Below are positions 7,384-14,110 of a DNA stretch of 14,110 nucleotides, piece by piece. The notes under the pieces are model-generated. The model was not told the DNA's origin and did not search any database. It saw only the letters and a list, made by a program, of their open reading frames with translations. The stretch covers positions 1 through 14,110 of the forward strand of contig CAMLFF010000051.1 in assembly GCA_946479185.1 (NCBI GenBank), given 5' to 3'. The translations under genes and the position numbers were made by a program. Position 1 is the stretch's first letter, and each line of letters starts with the position of its first letter. Origin of the DNA: an uncultured Sphingobium sp. Lineage in GTDB: Bacteria > Pseudomonadota > Alphaproteobacteria > Sphingomonadales > Sphingomonadaceae.

Positions 7384-7500
7384 GGCCTGCCCGGCTGCCG
7401 CACAGGTAGCCGCTGCTCTTTCGCGTGCCGATCTGGCGCGCTCGCTTCGGCTGCCATGCCGGGCTTTTCAAATCTCCGTTTCAGACAGGAAACTTCGCTT
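7384..7500 (+). promoter_or_regulatory. Structured leader between the small ORF and secA
   Basis: GCCCGGC (7389-7395) is perfectly complementary to GCCGGGC (7458-7464), which is followed by TTTT. CGGCT inside the first arm (7392-7396) can instead pair with AGCCG (7408-7412), and CGGC (7448-7451) with GCCG (7458-7461), so the pairings exclude each other. GTTTC (7478-7482) pairs with GAAAC (7489-7493), which includes part of the secA Shine-Dalgarno. The pairings are seen in sequence. A regulatory role, by attenuation or by masking the ribosome-binding site, is inferred. Confidence 0.35.
7487..7492 (+). promoter_or_regulatory. secA ribosome-binding site (decides the start)
   Basis: AGGAAA lies 8 bases before ATG 7501. 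This fixes the start at MFGGVAKYF, the usual SecA N-terminus, rather than the in-frame ATG at 7456. Its 3' half falls in one arm of a small hairpin (7478-7482 with 7489-7493). Confidence 0.75.
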
Positions 7501-10236
7501 ATGTTCGGCGGTGTCGCAAAATATTTTCTCGGGTCTTCCAACGAGCGTTACGTCAAGTCGCTCCGCAAGACGGTCGATCAGATCAACGCATTCGAGCCCA
7601 CAATGGCCGCCATGACCGATGACGAGCTTGTTGCGCAAACCACCAAGTTTCGCGCCATGCTCTCCGATGGCGCAAAGCTCGATGATCTGCTGCCGGAAGC
7701 CTTCGCCACGGTGCGCGAAGGCGCCAAGCGTGTTCTCGGTCAGCGTCACTATGATGTGCAGATGATCGGCGGCATCGTGCTTCATCGTGGTGAGATTGCC
7801 GAGATGCGCACGGGTGAAGGCAAGACGCTGGTGGCAACGCTCGCCACCTATCTTAACGCGCTTCCCGGCAAGGGTGTGCATGTGGTCACGGTCAATGATT
7901 ATCTCGCCCGTCGCGACTGTGAGTGGATGGCCCAGCTCTATAATTTCCTTGGCCTCACCACCGGCGTCGTCGTGCCGAACATCTCGGAAGAAGAGCGCCG
8001 CGCGGCTTATGAAGCCGACATCACTTACGCGACCAACAACGAGCTCGGCTTCGATTATCTGCGCGACAATATGAAATATGAGCGCGCCCAGATGGTGCAG
8101 CGCCCGTTCAATTACGCGATTGTCGATGAGGTGGATTCGATCCTGATCGATGAAGCGCGCACCCCGCTGATCATTTCAGGCCCAACGGATGACAAGTCCG
8201 AGCTCTATATCGCCGTCAACAAGCTGGTGCAGAACCTCGCTGACGAGGATTATGAGAAGGACGAGAAGCAGCGCAGCATCGTCCTGACCGAGGATGGCAC
8301 CGAGAAGGTCGAGCGGATGCTCGAGGATGCCGGCCTGCTCGAAGGCGCGAACCTCTATGATTTCGAGAATACGCAGGTCGTCCACCATGTGAACCAGGCC
8401 CTGCGCGCCATCTTCATGTTCCGCCGCGACATTGATTATATCGTGAAGGACGGCAAGGTCGTCATTATCGATGAGTTTACCGGGCGCATGATGGATGGCC
8501 GCCGCTGGTCCGATGGCCTGCATCAGGCCGTGGAAGCCAAGGAAGATGTGAACATTGAGCCTGAGAATCAGACGCTCGCCTCGATCACCTTCCAGAATTA
8601 TTTCCGCATGTATCCCAAGCTCTCGGGCATGACCGGCACGGCATCGACCGAAGCGCCAGAATTTTTCGATATCTACAAGATGAGCGTCGTGACGATCCCG
8701 ACCAATGTGCCGGTGCAGCGTCAGGATGAACAGGATCTGTTCTACAAGTCGCTGGAAGATAAGTTCCGCGGCATCGCCAACACGATTCGCGAGCATCAGG
8801 CCAAGGGCCAGCCCGTGCTGGTCGGCACGGTGTCCATCGAGAAGTCGGAGATGCTCTCCAAATTCCTCAATGAGGATAATGTGCCCCATGCGGTGCTCAA
8901 CGCCCGCTTCCATGAGCAGGAAGCGCGGATCGTGGCGCAGGCGGGCCGCCTTGGCGCGGTGACGATCGCCACCAACATGGCCGGCCGCGGCACGGACATT
9001 AAGCTTGGCGGCAACCTTGAATATCGCATTGAAGATGAGATCAAGGACATGCCGCAAGGCCCTGAGCGCGAGGCCGCGATTGCGAATATCGCCGCTGAGA
9101 TCGAGGCGGAGCGTCAGGAAGTGTTGGCTGCCGGCGGTCTGTTCGTGCTTGGCACGGAGCGTCACGAGAGCCGCCGCATCGACAATCAGCTGCGTGGTCG
9201 GTCAGGCCGTCAGGGCGATCCCGGGCTCAGCCGCTTCTATCTCAGCCTCGATGATGATCTGCTGCGTATCTTCGGGCCGGACACGTTGTTTGCCCGCATG
9301 ATGCGCTCATCGCTTGAGGATGGCGAGGCGCTGCCTCCCTCCAAATGGATGAGCAAGGCCATCGAGACCGCGCAGAAGAAGGTCGAGCAGCGCAATTATG
9401 ACGTTCGCAAGCAGGTCGTCGAATATGATGACGTGATGAATGACCAGCGCAAGGTTATCTATGAGCAGCGCAGCGACATCATGGATGCCGATACGGTGGG
9501 CGATGTGCTGACCGACATGCGGCATGAGACGATTAACGACATCGTGGCGAGCGCTTGCCCGCCCGGCACCTATCCCGAGCAGTGGAATGTCGAGCAGCTC
9601 AAGGAGCGGCTCGCGAGCGTGATGGCGCTCACGCCGGATATCGACGGTTGGCTGAAGGAAGATGTTGTCGATTCCGAGCTGTTCGTCGAGCGGCTCATTG
9701 CCATCTCGGATGAGGCGCTGGCCGACAAGGCGAAGGATATTGCACCCGAGACATGGGCGCAGATCGAGAAGAGCATCCTGCTGCAAAATCTTGATCATCA
9801 CTGGAAGGAGCATCTGGCGACGCTCGATGCGCTGCGTCAGGTCGTTCATCTGCGCGCTTATGCTCAGAAGACGCCGATCAATGAGTATAAGCAGGAAGCC
9901 TTCGCGCTATTCGAGCGCATGCTGGAGAGCATCCGTGAAGATGTTTCCAACACGATCAGCAATGTGCAGTTCCAGATGCAGGACCCGACCGTTCCGCCGT
10001 TGCCCGAGTTGCCGGACTTCCTCACCAGCCATATCGATCCGTTCACGGGCGAGGATGACAGCAATGATATCGACGCGGCCAGCCGTGGCTTCATTACCAC
10101 GACGATCCCGCGCGTTGCGCTCACGCCGCTGGCATCCGAGGGCAACCCTTATGCAGATATGGAAATCAGCCGCAATGCGCAGTGCCCATGCGGGTCAGGT
10201 GAGAAGTATAAGCATTGCCACGGCGCGCTGGCTTGA
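7501..10236 (+). CDS. secA: Protein translocase ATPase SecA
   Basis: SecA is the motor ATPase that drives unfolded preproteins through SecYEG at the inner membrane. The product from ATG 7501 has 911 residues, the normal length. Walker A is MRTGEGKT with Lys108, and Walker B is [16 protein letters not shown] with Asp209/Glu210, the same numbering as E. coli. The preprotein-binding region follows. The second motor domain shows [27 protein letters not shown] (491-504) and [14 protein letters not shown] (562-575). The scaffold and wing domains contain [18 protein letters not shown]. The C-terminal tail carries the zinc motif [13 protein letters not shown] (Cys895, Cys897, Cys906, His907), which mediates SecB and phospholipid contact, so SecB-dependent export is expected. 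No lesion is visible. A small exported ORF and a structured leader precede the gene, and a terminator follows. Confidence 0.98.
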   Translation: MFGGVAKYFLGSSNERYVKSLRKTVDQINAFEPTMAAMTDDELVAQTTKFRAMLSDGAKLDDLLPEAFATVREGAKRVLGQRHYDVQMIGGIVLHRGEIAEMRTGEGKTLVATLATYLNALPGKGVHVVTVNDYLARRDCEWMAQLYNFLGLTTGVVVPNISEEERRAAYEADITYATNNELGFDYLRDNMKYERAQMVQRPFNYAIVDEVDSILIDEARTPLIISGPTDDKSELYIAVNKLVQNLADEDYEKDEKQRSIVLTEDGTEKVERMLEDAGLLEGANLYDFENTQVVHHVNQALRAIFMFRRDIDYIVKDGKVVIIDEFTGRMMDGRRWSDGLHQAVEAKEDVNIEPENQTLASITFQNYFRMYPKLSGMTGTASTEAPEFFDIYKMSVVTIPTNVPVQRQDEQDLFYKSLEDKFRGIANTIREHQAKGQPVLVGTVSIEKSEMLSKFLNEDNVPHAVLNARFHEQEARIVAQAGRLGAVTIATNMAGRGTDIKLGGNLEYRIEDEIKDMPQGPEREAAIANIAAEIEAERQEVLAAGGLFVLGTERHESRRIDNQLRGRSGRQGDPGLSRFYLSLDDDLLRIFGPDTLFARMMRSSLEDGEALPPSKWMSKAIETAQKKVEQRNYDVRKQVVEYDDVMNDQRKVIYEQRSDIMDADTVGDVLTDMRHETINDIVASACPPGTYPEQWNVEQLKERLASVMALTPDIDGWLKEDVVDSELFVERLIAISDEALADKAKDIAPETWAQIEKSILLQNLDHHWKEHLATLDALRQVVHLRAYAQKTPINEYKQEAFALFERMLESIREDVSNTISNVQFQMQDPTVPPLPELPDFLTSHIDPFTGEDDSNDIDAASRGFITTTIPRVALTPLASEGNPYADMEISRNAQCPCGSGEKYKHCHGALA

Positions 10237-10245
10237 TGATTTGAG

Positions 10246-10277
10246 GGGAGCGCTCCGTCAGCGGGCGCTCCCTATTT
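10246..10277 (+). terminator. Intrinsic terminator of secA
   Basis: A 10-bp stem with one T-G wobble, GGGAGCGCTC (10246-10255) with GGGCGCTCCC (10263-10272), has a 7-base loop and is followed by TATTT. It begins 9 bases after the secA stop. The stop codon of the converging transporter gene (10272-10274) sits at the base of the right arm. The minus-strand exit is not T-rich. Confidence 0.8.
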
Positions 10278-11582
10278 GGAGCGACTTTCAGGTGGTGCCA
10301 GCCACACCAGCCCGATCAGGCTGATGACCGCAGCGGCGCTGAGATAAAGCCCGACCGCGCTTACCCCATGCGATGACACCAGATATTGCGCGGCCATCGG
10401 CGCCAGCGCGCCGCCGATGATACCGCCGACGTTGAAGGCGAAGGACGATCCTGAATAGCGCACGCGCGCAGGGAACAAAGCTGTCAGCCATTCGCCAAGC
10501 GGTCCATAGGTGAAGCCCATCAGGAACAGCGCGACCGCCAGTACCATGAATAGCGCGAAGGGCGTCTCAGCATCAAAGCCCGTACCGAAGATGAAACCGA
10601 GCGGCACTGTCGCGGCGCAACCTGCAATCAGCACCTTGCTTGCCGAGCGCATATCCGACCACCAGCCTGCCACGATAATGCCCACGGCCAGCAGCACGAT
10701 TGCGCCAAGCTGGATCAGCAGCACGGATTCGCGATCCATGCCGATGTTCACGGTCGCATAGCCGAGCGAGAAGGCGGTCGAAATATAGAAGAGCGCGAAG
10801 CAGCAAACGACCGCGAGCGTGCCGGCGATGGTGGCGCGGCCATGCTTGGTCATCAGTTCGGCCAGCGGGATGGCTGGCGGCGCTTCGGCTTCCAGGGCGG
10901 CCGCGAATTCCGGCGTTTCAGTCAGCTTAAGGCGGACCCACAGCCCCAGAATCACCAGCACGGAGCTGGCGATGAAGGGCAGGCGCCAGCCCCAGGCCAT
11001 GAACTCGGCTTCCGTGAGCCATAGGCCCAGCAGAAGAAACAGCCCGTTGGCGGCGATGAAGCCCAGCGGCGCACCCAATTGCGGCATCATGCCGAAGCGG
11101 GCACGCCAGCCGGGCGGGGCGTTCTCGACAGCCAGCAAAGCCGCGCCGCCCCATTCGCCGCCAAGGCCAAACCCTTGGCCGAAACGCAGGATGCACAGCA
11201 GCAGCGGCGCGAGCCAGCCGATCATCGCGTAGGTCGGCAGAAAGGCGATGAGGAAGGTCGATCCCCCCATCAGCATCAGCGAGGCCACGAGCGTGGATTT
11301 GCGTCCGATCCGGTCGCCATAATGGCCAAACACCGCAGCGCCGAGCGGTCGGGCGAGGAAGGCGAGGGCGAAGCTGGCGTAAGCGGCCATCAACTGGGCG
11401 GTCGGGGACGTGGAGGGGAAAAAGAGCGGGCCGAAGACAAGGCTCGCGGCTGTCGCATATATATAGAAATCGTAAAATTCGACCGTCGTGCCAGCAAGGC
11501 TTGCGGTTAACACGCGGCGATGCGCGAACATCGCGGAGAGTCCACTCCGCTGCGGCTCGTTTGCGGCTTTTGTTTCGCTCAT
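10272..11582 (-). CDS. MFS transporter, metabolite:H+ symporter type (ShiA/ProP/KgtP-like)
   Basis: This inner-membrane secondary transporter of 436 residues has about twelve hydrophobic segments. Family signatures of the metabolite:H+ symporter branch are clear: GTTVEFYDFYIYATAA (31-46) in TM1, the MFS motif-A loop GHYGDRIGRK (86-95) and RFGQGFGLGGEWGGA (133-147) in TM4. A second-half motif-A-like loop reads GWWSDMRSASK. Members carry organic acids, shikimate, alpha-ketoglutarate, proline/betaine and similar solutes with protons; the substrate here cannot be read from sequence. The start at 11582 (MSETK) is preferred over the ATG at 11588, because AGGGGAG lies 8 bases before the former but only 2 before the latter. 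The gene follows the methyltransferase gene after a ~95-base gap containing an inverted repeat, so it may have its own promoter. It is the least core-like gene in the window, though its base composition resembles its neighbours. Confidence 0.92.
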   Translation of the reverse strand: MSETKAANEPQRSGLSAMFAHRRVLTASLAGTTVEFYDFYIYATAASLVFGPLFFPSTSPTAQLMAAYASFALAFLARPLGAAVFGHYGDRIGRKSTLVASLMLMGGSTFLIAFLPTYAMIGWLAPLLLCILRFGQGFGLGGEWGGAALLAVENAPPGWRARFGMMPQLGAPLGFIAANGLFLLLGLWLTEAEFMAWGWRLPFIASSVLVILGLWVRLKLTETPEFAAALEAEAPPAIPLAELMTKHGRATIAGTLAVVCCFALFYISTAFSLGYATVNIGMDRESVLLIQLGAIVLLAVGIIVAGWWSDMRSASKVLIAGCAATVPLGFIFGTGFDAETPFALFMVLAVALFLMGFTYGPLGEWLTALFPARVRYSGSSFAFNVGGIIGGALAPMAAQYLVSSHGVSAVGLYLSAAAVISLIGLVWLAPPESRSK

Positions 11583-11590
11583 CCCCATCG

Positions 11591-11597
11591 CTCCCCT
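11591..11597 (-). promoter_or_regulatory. Ribosome-binding site of the MFS gene (decides the start)
   Basis: AGGGGAG on the minus strand is 8 bases from the ATG at 11580-11582 and only 2 bases from the ATG at 11586-11588. The spacing favours the shorter product. Confidence 0.65.
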
Positions 11598-11600
11598 TGG

Positions 11601-11624
11601 CGGCAGGATCGCTTATGCCTGCCG
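11601..11624. promoter_or_regulatory. Inverted repeat upstream of the MFS gene
   Basis: CGGCAGG (11601-11607) and CCTGCCG (11618-11624) are perfect 7-base arms around a 10-base spacer, immediately upstream of the transporter's Shine-Dalgarno. It could be an operator for a dimeric repressor or a 5'-UTR hairpin. No regulator gene is adjacent. Confidence 0.35.
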
Positions 11625-11678
11625 ATGGAGTGCCGTTAATGCGATAGTTGCGCTTGCGCCAGTAAACTTCTCGCCAGT

Positions 11679-12482
11679 TTAGCGGCGGCGCAACTGGTTG
11701 AGCACTTCATAGGCCATCACAGCGCCCGCGACGGAGGCGTTCAGACTATCTGCTCTGCCAAGCATCGGCATCTTCACCAGCAGGTCGCATTGCGCCTCAT
11801 AATCCTCCGGCAGGCCCCGCGCCTCATTTCCGATCAGGAGGAACGTGGGCGGCGTATATTGCGGTGCCTGATAGTCGGTCTCGGTATTGAGGCTTGTGCC
11901 GACAAGCTGCCCAACGCCGCTCCGCAGCCACGCCAGAAACTCCGGCCATGTCGATTGGGCCAGCGCCTGCGTGAAAATCGCGCCCATCGACGCGCGCACC
12001 GTCTCCACCGAGAAGGGGTCCACGCAATCATCGATGAGGATCACGCCGCCAGCCCCAACGGCATCTCCGATCCGCATGAGCGTGCCAAGATTGCCGGGAT
12101 CGCGCATGGCTTGGGCCACCAGCCATATCGGCGCGGCGGTCCGGTCCAGCGCTTCGAGCGGCGTGAGGCGATCTGGATAGACGCCCACGACCGTCTGGGC
12201 ATTATCCTTGCCGGAGATCTTGCTCAAAATATCGGCGGGCGTGAGGATTACATCGCCCCCGGCTGCCTCTACATCATCAATGAGCGTCTGCGCCAGCGGG
12301 TGGGGGCGGGCATCATTCGCGAGGAAGAGCATCTCGGGCAGGTAGCCCTGCTCGCGCGCCTCGGTCAGGATGCGCAGGCCCTCGGCCAGAAACAGTCCCT
12401 CGCGCTTGCGTAGCTTCTTCTCGCGCAGGCCGCGCACGCGCTTGACGAGAGGGTTTGAAAATCCGGTGATTTCGCGGGGCAT
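11679..12482 (-). CDS. SpoU/TrmH-family RNA 2'-O-ribose methyltransferase
   Basis: This SPOUT-class enzyme methylates a ribose 2'-OH in rRNA or tRNA using S-adenosylmethionine. The 267-residue product has an N-terminal substrate-binding domain of the L30e-like type (FSNPLVKRVRGLREKKLRK, then LFLAEGLRILTEA) and a C-terminal knotted catalytic domain with the three SpoU motifs: motif 1 RDPGNLGTLMRIGDA (127-141, Asn131, Arg137), motif 2 LLIGNEARGLP (215-225, Glu220) and motif 3 VKMPMLGRADSLNASVAGA (236-254, Asn248). The N-terminal domain suggests a 23S rRNA enzyme of the RlmB/TsnR-like branch, but the target nucleotide is not deducible. No Shine-Dalgarno precedes the ATG, and TATAAC lies 12 bases upstream, so the gene may be read from its own near-leaderless transcript. 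It starts 48 bases after HPr, on the same strand. Confidence 0.94.
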   Translation of the reverse strand: MPREITGFSNPLVKRVRGLREKKLRKREGLFLAEGLRILTEAREQGYLPEMLFLANDARPHPLAQTLIDDVEAAGGDVILTPADILSKISGKDNAQTVVGVYPDRLTPLEALDRTAAPIWLVAQAMRDPGNLGTLMRIGDAVGAGGVILIDDCVDPFSVETVRASMGAIFTQALAQSTWPEFLAWLRSGVGQLVGTSLNTETDYQAPQYTPPTFLLIGNEARGLPEDYEAQCDLLVKMPMLGRADSLNASVAGAVMAYEVLNQLRRR

Positions 12483-12494
12483 GGGGATCAGTAC

Positions 12495-12500
12495 GTTATA
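12495..12500 (-). promoter_or_regulatory. Possible -10 element for the methyltransferase gene
   Basis: TATAAC on the minus strand matches TATAAT at 5 of 6 positions and ends 12 bases before the ATG. Initiation about 7 bases downstream would leave a leader of roughly 5 bases, consistent with the missing ribosome-binding site. No clear -35 element is seen at normal spacing. Confidence 0.35.
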
Positions 12501-12530
12501 GCAGGGAAAGACAGGGGGAGGCCGACAGCC

Positions 12531-12809
12531 CTATTCTTCGCCAAAGCGGTTCTCGACCAGCTCCGTCACGGCGGCGAGCGCGCCTGCCGCATCCTCGCCC
12601 GCTGCGGAGATCATGATGTCATCGCCCATCGCCGCGCCCAGCATCATCAGGCCCATGATGGACGTGCCGACAACATCATGCCCATCCTTGCTGACGGTGA
12701 TGGTTGCCTTGAGCCCGCTTGCCAGCGTCACGAACTTCGCGCTCGCGCGGGCATGAAGGCCGCGTTTATTGGCGATGCGAACGGTGAGGGAGTGCGGGCC
12801 GTCGCTCAT
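12531..12809 (-). CDS. HPr-family phosphocarrier protein
   Basis: HPr is the small phosphocarrier passing phosphate from enzyme I to EIIA proteins. The 92-residue product has the active-site stretch NKRGLHARASAKFV with His19 (equivalent to His15 of classical HPr). It also keeps the regulatory-serine segment GTSIMGLMMLGAAMG with Ser50 (equivalent to Ser46), the target of HPr kinase/phosphorylase where that enzyme exists. The C-terminal helix is normal. The start overlaps the EIIA stop as ATGA (12806-12809), and GGAG (plus-strand 12817-12820) lies 7 bases before the ATG, so both coupling and independent initiation are possible. With EIIA and rapZ alongside and no permease in the window, a regulatory phosphorelay is more likely than sugar uptake. 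An hprK gene would be expected just beyond the window end, next to rapZ; this is inferred, not seen. Confidence 0.96.
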   Translation of the reverse strand: MSDGPHSLTVRIANKRGLHARASAKFVTLASGLKATITVSKDGHDVVGTSIMGLMMLGAAMGDDIMISAAGEDAAGALAAVTELVENRFGEE

Positions 12810-13210
12810 GTGGCATCTCCGAGCAGTTCAGAGGCAACGCTGATGTATTTGCGCCCGGCTTCCCGCGCGGCGGCCACGGCCTGCGTCACGCTCATGTTGC
12901 GACGCGCGCTCTCCAGCCGGATGAGCATGGGCAGATTAACCCCTGCAATCACCTCGATATGGCCTGCCTTGAGCAGTGAGATGGCAAGGTTCGAGGGTGT
13001 GCCGCCGAACAGGTCCGTCAACAGGATGACGCCCAGGCCAGAATCCACGCGCTGCACGGCCGCTGCAATGTCTGCGCGCCGCGCTTCCATATCATCTTCC
13101 GGCCCGATGCAGACTGTCTCGACAGCCTCCTGCGGTCCAACAACATGTTCCATGGCTACGCGAAACTCAGTCGCAAGACCGCCATGCGTTACAAGCACCA
13201 GTCCAATCAT
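12806..13210 (-). CDS. PTS EIIA protein, mannose/fructose/sorbose family, stand-alone
   Basis: This cytosolic EIIA domain (134 residues) accepts phosphate from HPr. The phosphorylation site is LVTHGGLA with His9, and the conserved TDLFGGTPSN (65-74) supplies Asp66 beside the active His, as in E. coli ManX, followed by GVNLPMLIRL. It is a single domain: no EIIB domain is fused, and no EIIC/EIID genes follow. In alphaproteobacteria such lone EIIA(Man) proteins act with HPr and HPr kinase in regulating carbon and envelope functions rather than in transport. Both ends overlap neighbours as ATGA: with the rapZ stop at 13207-13210 and with the HPr start at 12806-12809. This points to tightly coupled translation of all three. 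No strong Shine-Dalgarno of its own is seen, consistent with coupling. Confidence 0.95.
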   Translation of the reverse strand: MIGLVLVTHGGLATEFRVAMEHVVGPQEAVETVCIGPEDDMEARRADIAAAVQRVDSGLGVILLTDLFGGTPSNLAISLLKAGHIEVIAGVNLPMLIRLESARRNMSVTQAVAAAREAGRKYISVASELLGDAT

Positions 13211-14110
13211 GGTGTAAGTGCGCCCCGCCCTTCAAGTGATTCTATTGGTTTTTGGCGCCGGTTTTCATAGGCGTCCAATTGCACCGATTCCAGGTTGCGA
13301 TGCCCAATCGTGGGCGAAAAGCCAGCCTTGCGCAAGCGCACTGCAATTTCCTCTGTCACGCAAACGGATCTGTGGCGACCGCCCGTACACCCGAAAGCGA
13401 TCGTGACATAGGCTTTTCCGTCCTCGCTGTAGCGCGGCAAAATCGTGTTGAGCAGCGCCTCGATCTGGCCGACAGCGGCCTCGAACAGCGGGTCAGCCAT
13501 CACATAGTCGCGCACCGGCTCATCAAGGCCGGTCTGATCACGCAGCGTCTCCTCCCAATAGGGGTTCCGCAGGAAGCGCACATCGAACATGAGATCGGCA
13601 TTGCGGGGCACACCACGCGCAAAGCCAAAGGAGAGCAGGGTCAGCGTCGATTCGAAACTGCCGGCAAAACGCTGGCGGATCGCCTGCTGCAGGCTGTTGC
13701 TGGTGAGGTCGCTGCTATCGATCAGATGCTCAGCCGCGCGGCGCAGAGGCTCGAGCAGTTCGCGCTCGCGCGCGATGCCATCCGATGCGGGCCGGTCGAG
13801 CGCGAGGGGGTGTCGACGGCGCGTTTCGGCATAGCGTCGCTCCAGCACGGAACCGGAGCAATCAAGGAACAGCATTTCGACATTGAACAGCTGTGTGTCA
13901 CGCAATGAGGCGATGACGGACAGGATCGTGTCCGTGGAGAAACCACGCGTTCTTGTGTCGATACCAATGGCCAGCGGACGGGCGTCACACGCCTCGTGCC
14001 CTTCCGCCACGGGGGCGGCGAGCAGCCGGTCGAGCAGCATGAGGGGCAGATTGTCCACCGTCTCCCAACCCGCATCCTCCAATGTGCGCAGGCTCGTGGA
14101 TTTGCCCGCG
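13207..14110 (-). CDS. rapZ: RapZ (YvcJ/YhbJ family) nucleotide-binding RNase adapter, 5' end cut by window
   Basis: RapZ-family proteins bind nucleotide through an N-terminal P-loop domain and have a conserved C-terminal domain. In E. coli the protein guides RNase E to the GlmZ small RNA to control amino-sugar synthesis, but the alphaproteobacterial target is not established. The frame stays open to the window edge. The last codons read AGKSTSLRTLEDAG, the end of the Walker A loop, so only about 10-15 N-terminal residues are missing and the TTG at 14080-14082 is internal. Next come TVDNLPL, the conserved GIDTRTR segment, FLDCSGSVLERRYAETRRRHPL, SFGFARGVPRNADLMFDVRFLRNPYW and TGLDEPV. The C-terminal domain has VTIAFGCTGGRHRSVCVTEEI. 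The stop overlaps the EIIA start as ATGA. Clustering with EIIA and HPr is the usual alphaproteobacterial context. Confidence 0.95.
   Translation of the reverse strand, partial: AGKSTSLRTLEDAGWETVDNLPLMLLDRLLAAPVAEGHEACDARPLAIGIDTRTRGFSTDTILSVIASLRDTQLFNVEMLFLDCSGSVLERRYAETRRRHPLALDRPASDGIARERELLEPLRRAAEHLIDSSDLTSNSLQQAIRQRFAGSFESTLTLLSFGFARGVPRNADLMFDVRFLRNPYWEETLRDQTGLDEPVRDYVMADPLFEAAVGQIEALLNTILPRYSEDGKAYVTIAFGCTGGRHRSVCVTEEIAVRLRKAGFSPTIGHRNLESVQLDAYENRRQKPIESLEGRGALTP

Noticed and set aside
7456..7500. Extended SecA N-terminus from ATG 7456
   Set aside because: The canonical SecA start MFGG is encoded at 7501 with a well-spaced Shine-Dalgarno. The extra 15 residues are not SecA-like.
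7104..7541. 145-codon minus-strand ORF over the small gene and the secA leader
   Set aside because: It would start inside secA and cover the leader. Its product shows no domain, and the plus-strand small ORF fits the context better.
8176..9165. 329-codon minus-strand ORF antisense to secA
   Set aside because: It is a shadow of the secA codon pattern: Leu/Ile/His-rich, without domains or a ribosome-binding site.
9662..10324. 220-codon plus-strand ORF overlapping the secA 3' end and the terminator
   Set aside because: It is an Arg/Ser-rich out-of-frame product that would read through the secA terminator. secA in this region keeps its zinc motif.
13252..13908. 218-codon plus-strand ORF antisense to rapZ
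   Set aside because: It is fully antisense to a gene with clear RapZ motifs and shows no independent evidence.
14080..14082. TTG as the rapZ start
   Set aside because: The frame continues upstream into AGKSTSLRTL, part of the nucleotide-binding loop, so the true start lies outside the window.
1..14110. CRISPR array, insertion sequence, prophage or att site, tRNA or rRNA gene
   Set aside because: No spaced direct repeats, transposase, integrase, terminal inverted repeats or cloverleaf-like segment were noticed on reading both strands by eye. A covariance-model scan was not possible here.

Overview
The window is about 14.1 kb of GC-rich, densely packed chromosomal DNA carrying mostly core genes. 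Gene content, protein style and local order (addB-addA-trxA, argJ beside secA, rapZ-EIIA-HPr) point to an alphaproteobacterium, most likely of the Sphingomonadales. That assignment is inferred from gene content and was not tested by a search. No mobile element, CRISPR array, rRNA or tRNA gene was seen.

Layout. Bases 1-4872 (+) form a repair/redox block: the 3' part of addB, addA overlapping it by 8 bases, and thioredoxin trxA 30 bases later, closed by a strong intrinsic terminator. Bases 4914-6938 (-) hold a two-gene unit, argJ followed 3 bases later by an inositol-monophosphatase-family gene, converging on trxA. Bases 6939-7500 are the loosest part: a divergent intergenic region, a small gene for a short probably exported protein (7120-7383, +), and a 117-base leader before secA. 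secA (7501-10236, +) ends in a second terminator and converges on an MFS transporter gene of the metabolite:H+ symporter type (10272-11582, -). Upstream of that, also on the minus strand, come a SpoU/TrmH-type RNA 2'-O-methyltransferase gene (11679-12482) and a tightly coupled regulatory PTS unit, rapZ (cut by the window end)-EIIA(Man)-HPr, with ATGA overlaps at both junctions.

How the genes work together. AddA and AddB form the double-strand-break end-processing helicase-nuclease. ArgJ carries out the acetyl-recycling step of arginine biosynthesis. SecA drives protein export. RapZ, EIIA and HPr look like a phosphorelay used for regulation, because no sugar permease is present in the window. 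The MFS gene is the only clear accessory-type function.

The best candidate for something undescribed is the small exported ORF directly upstream of secA together with the structured leader after it. The position matches that of secM, the E. coli export-monitoring arrest peptide, but no known arrest motif is visible, so this remains a hypothesis. The rest is ordinary core genome with a few details of gene packing and start-site choice worth checking.
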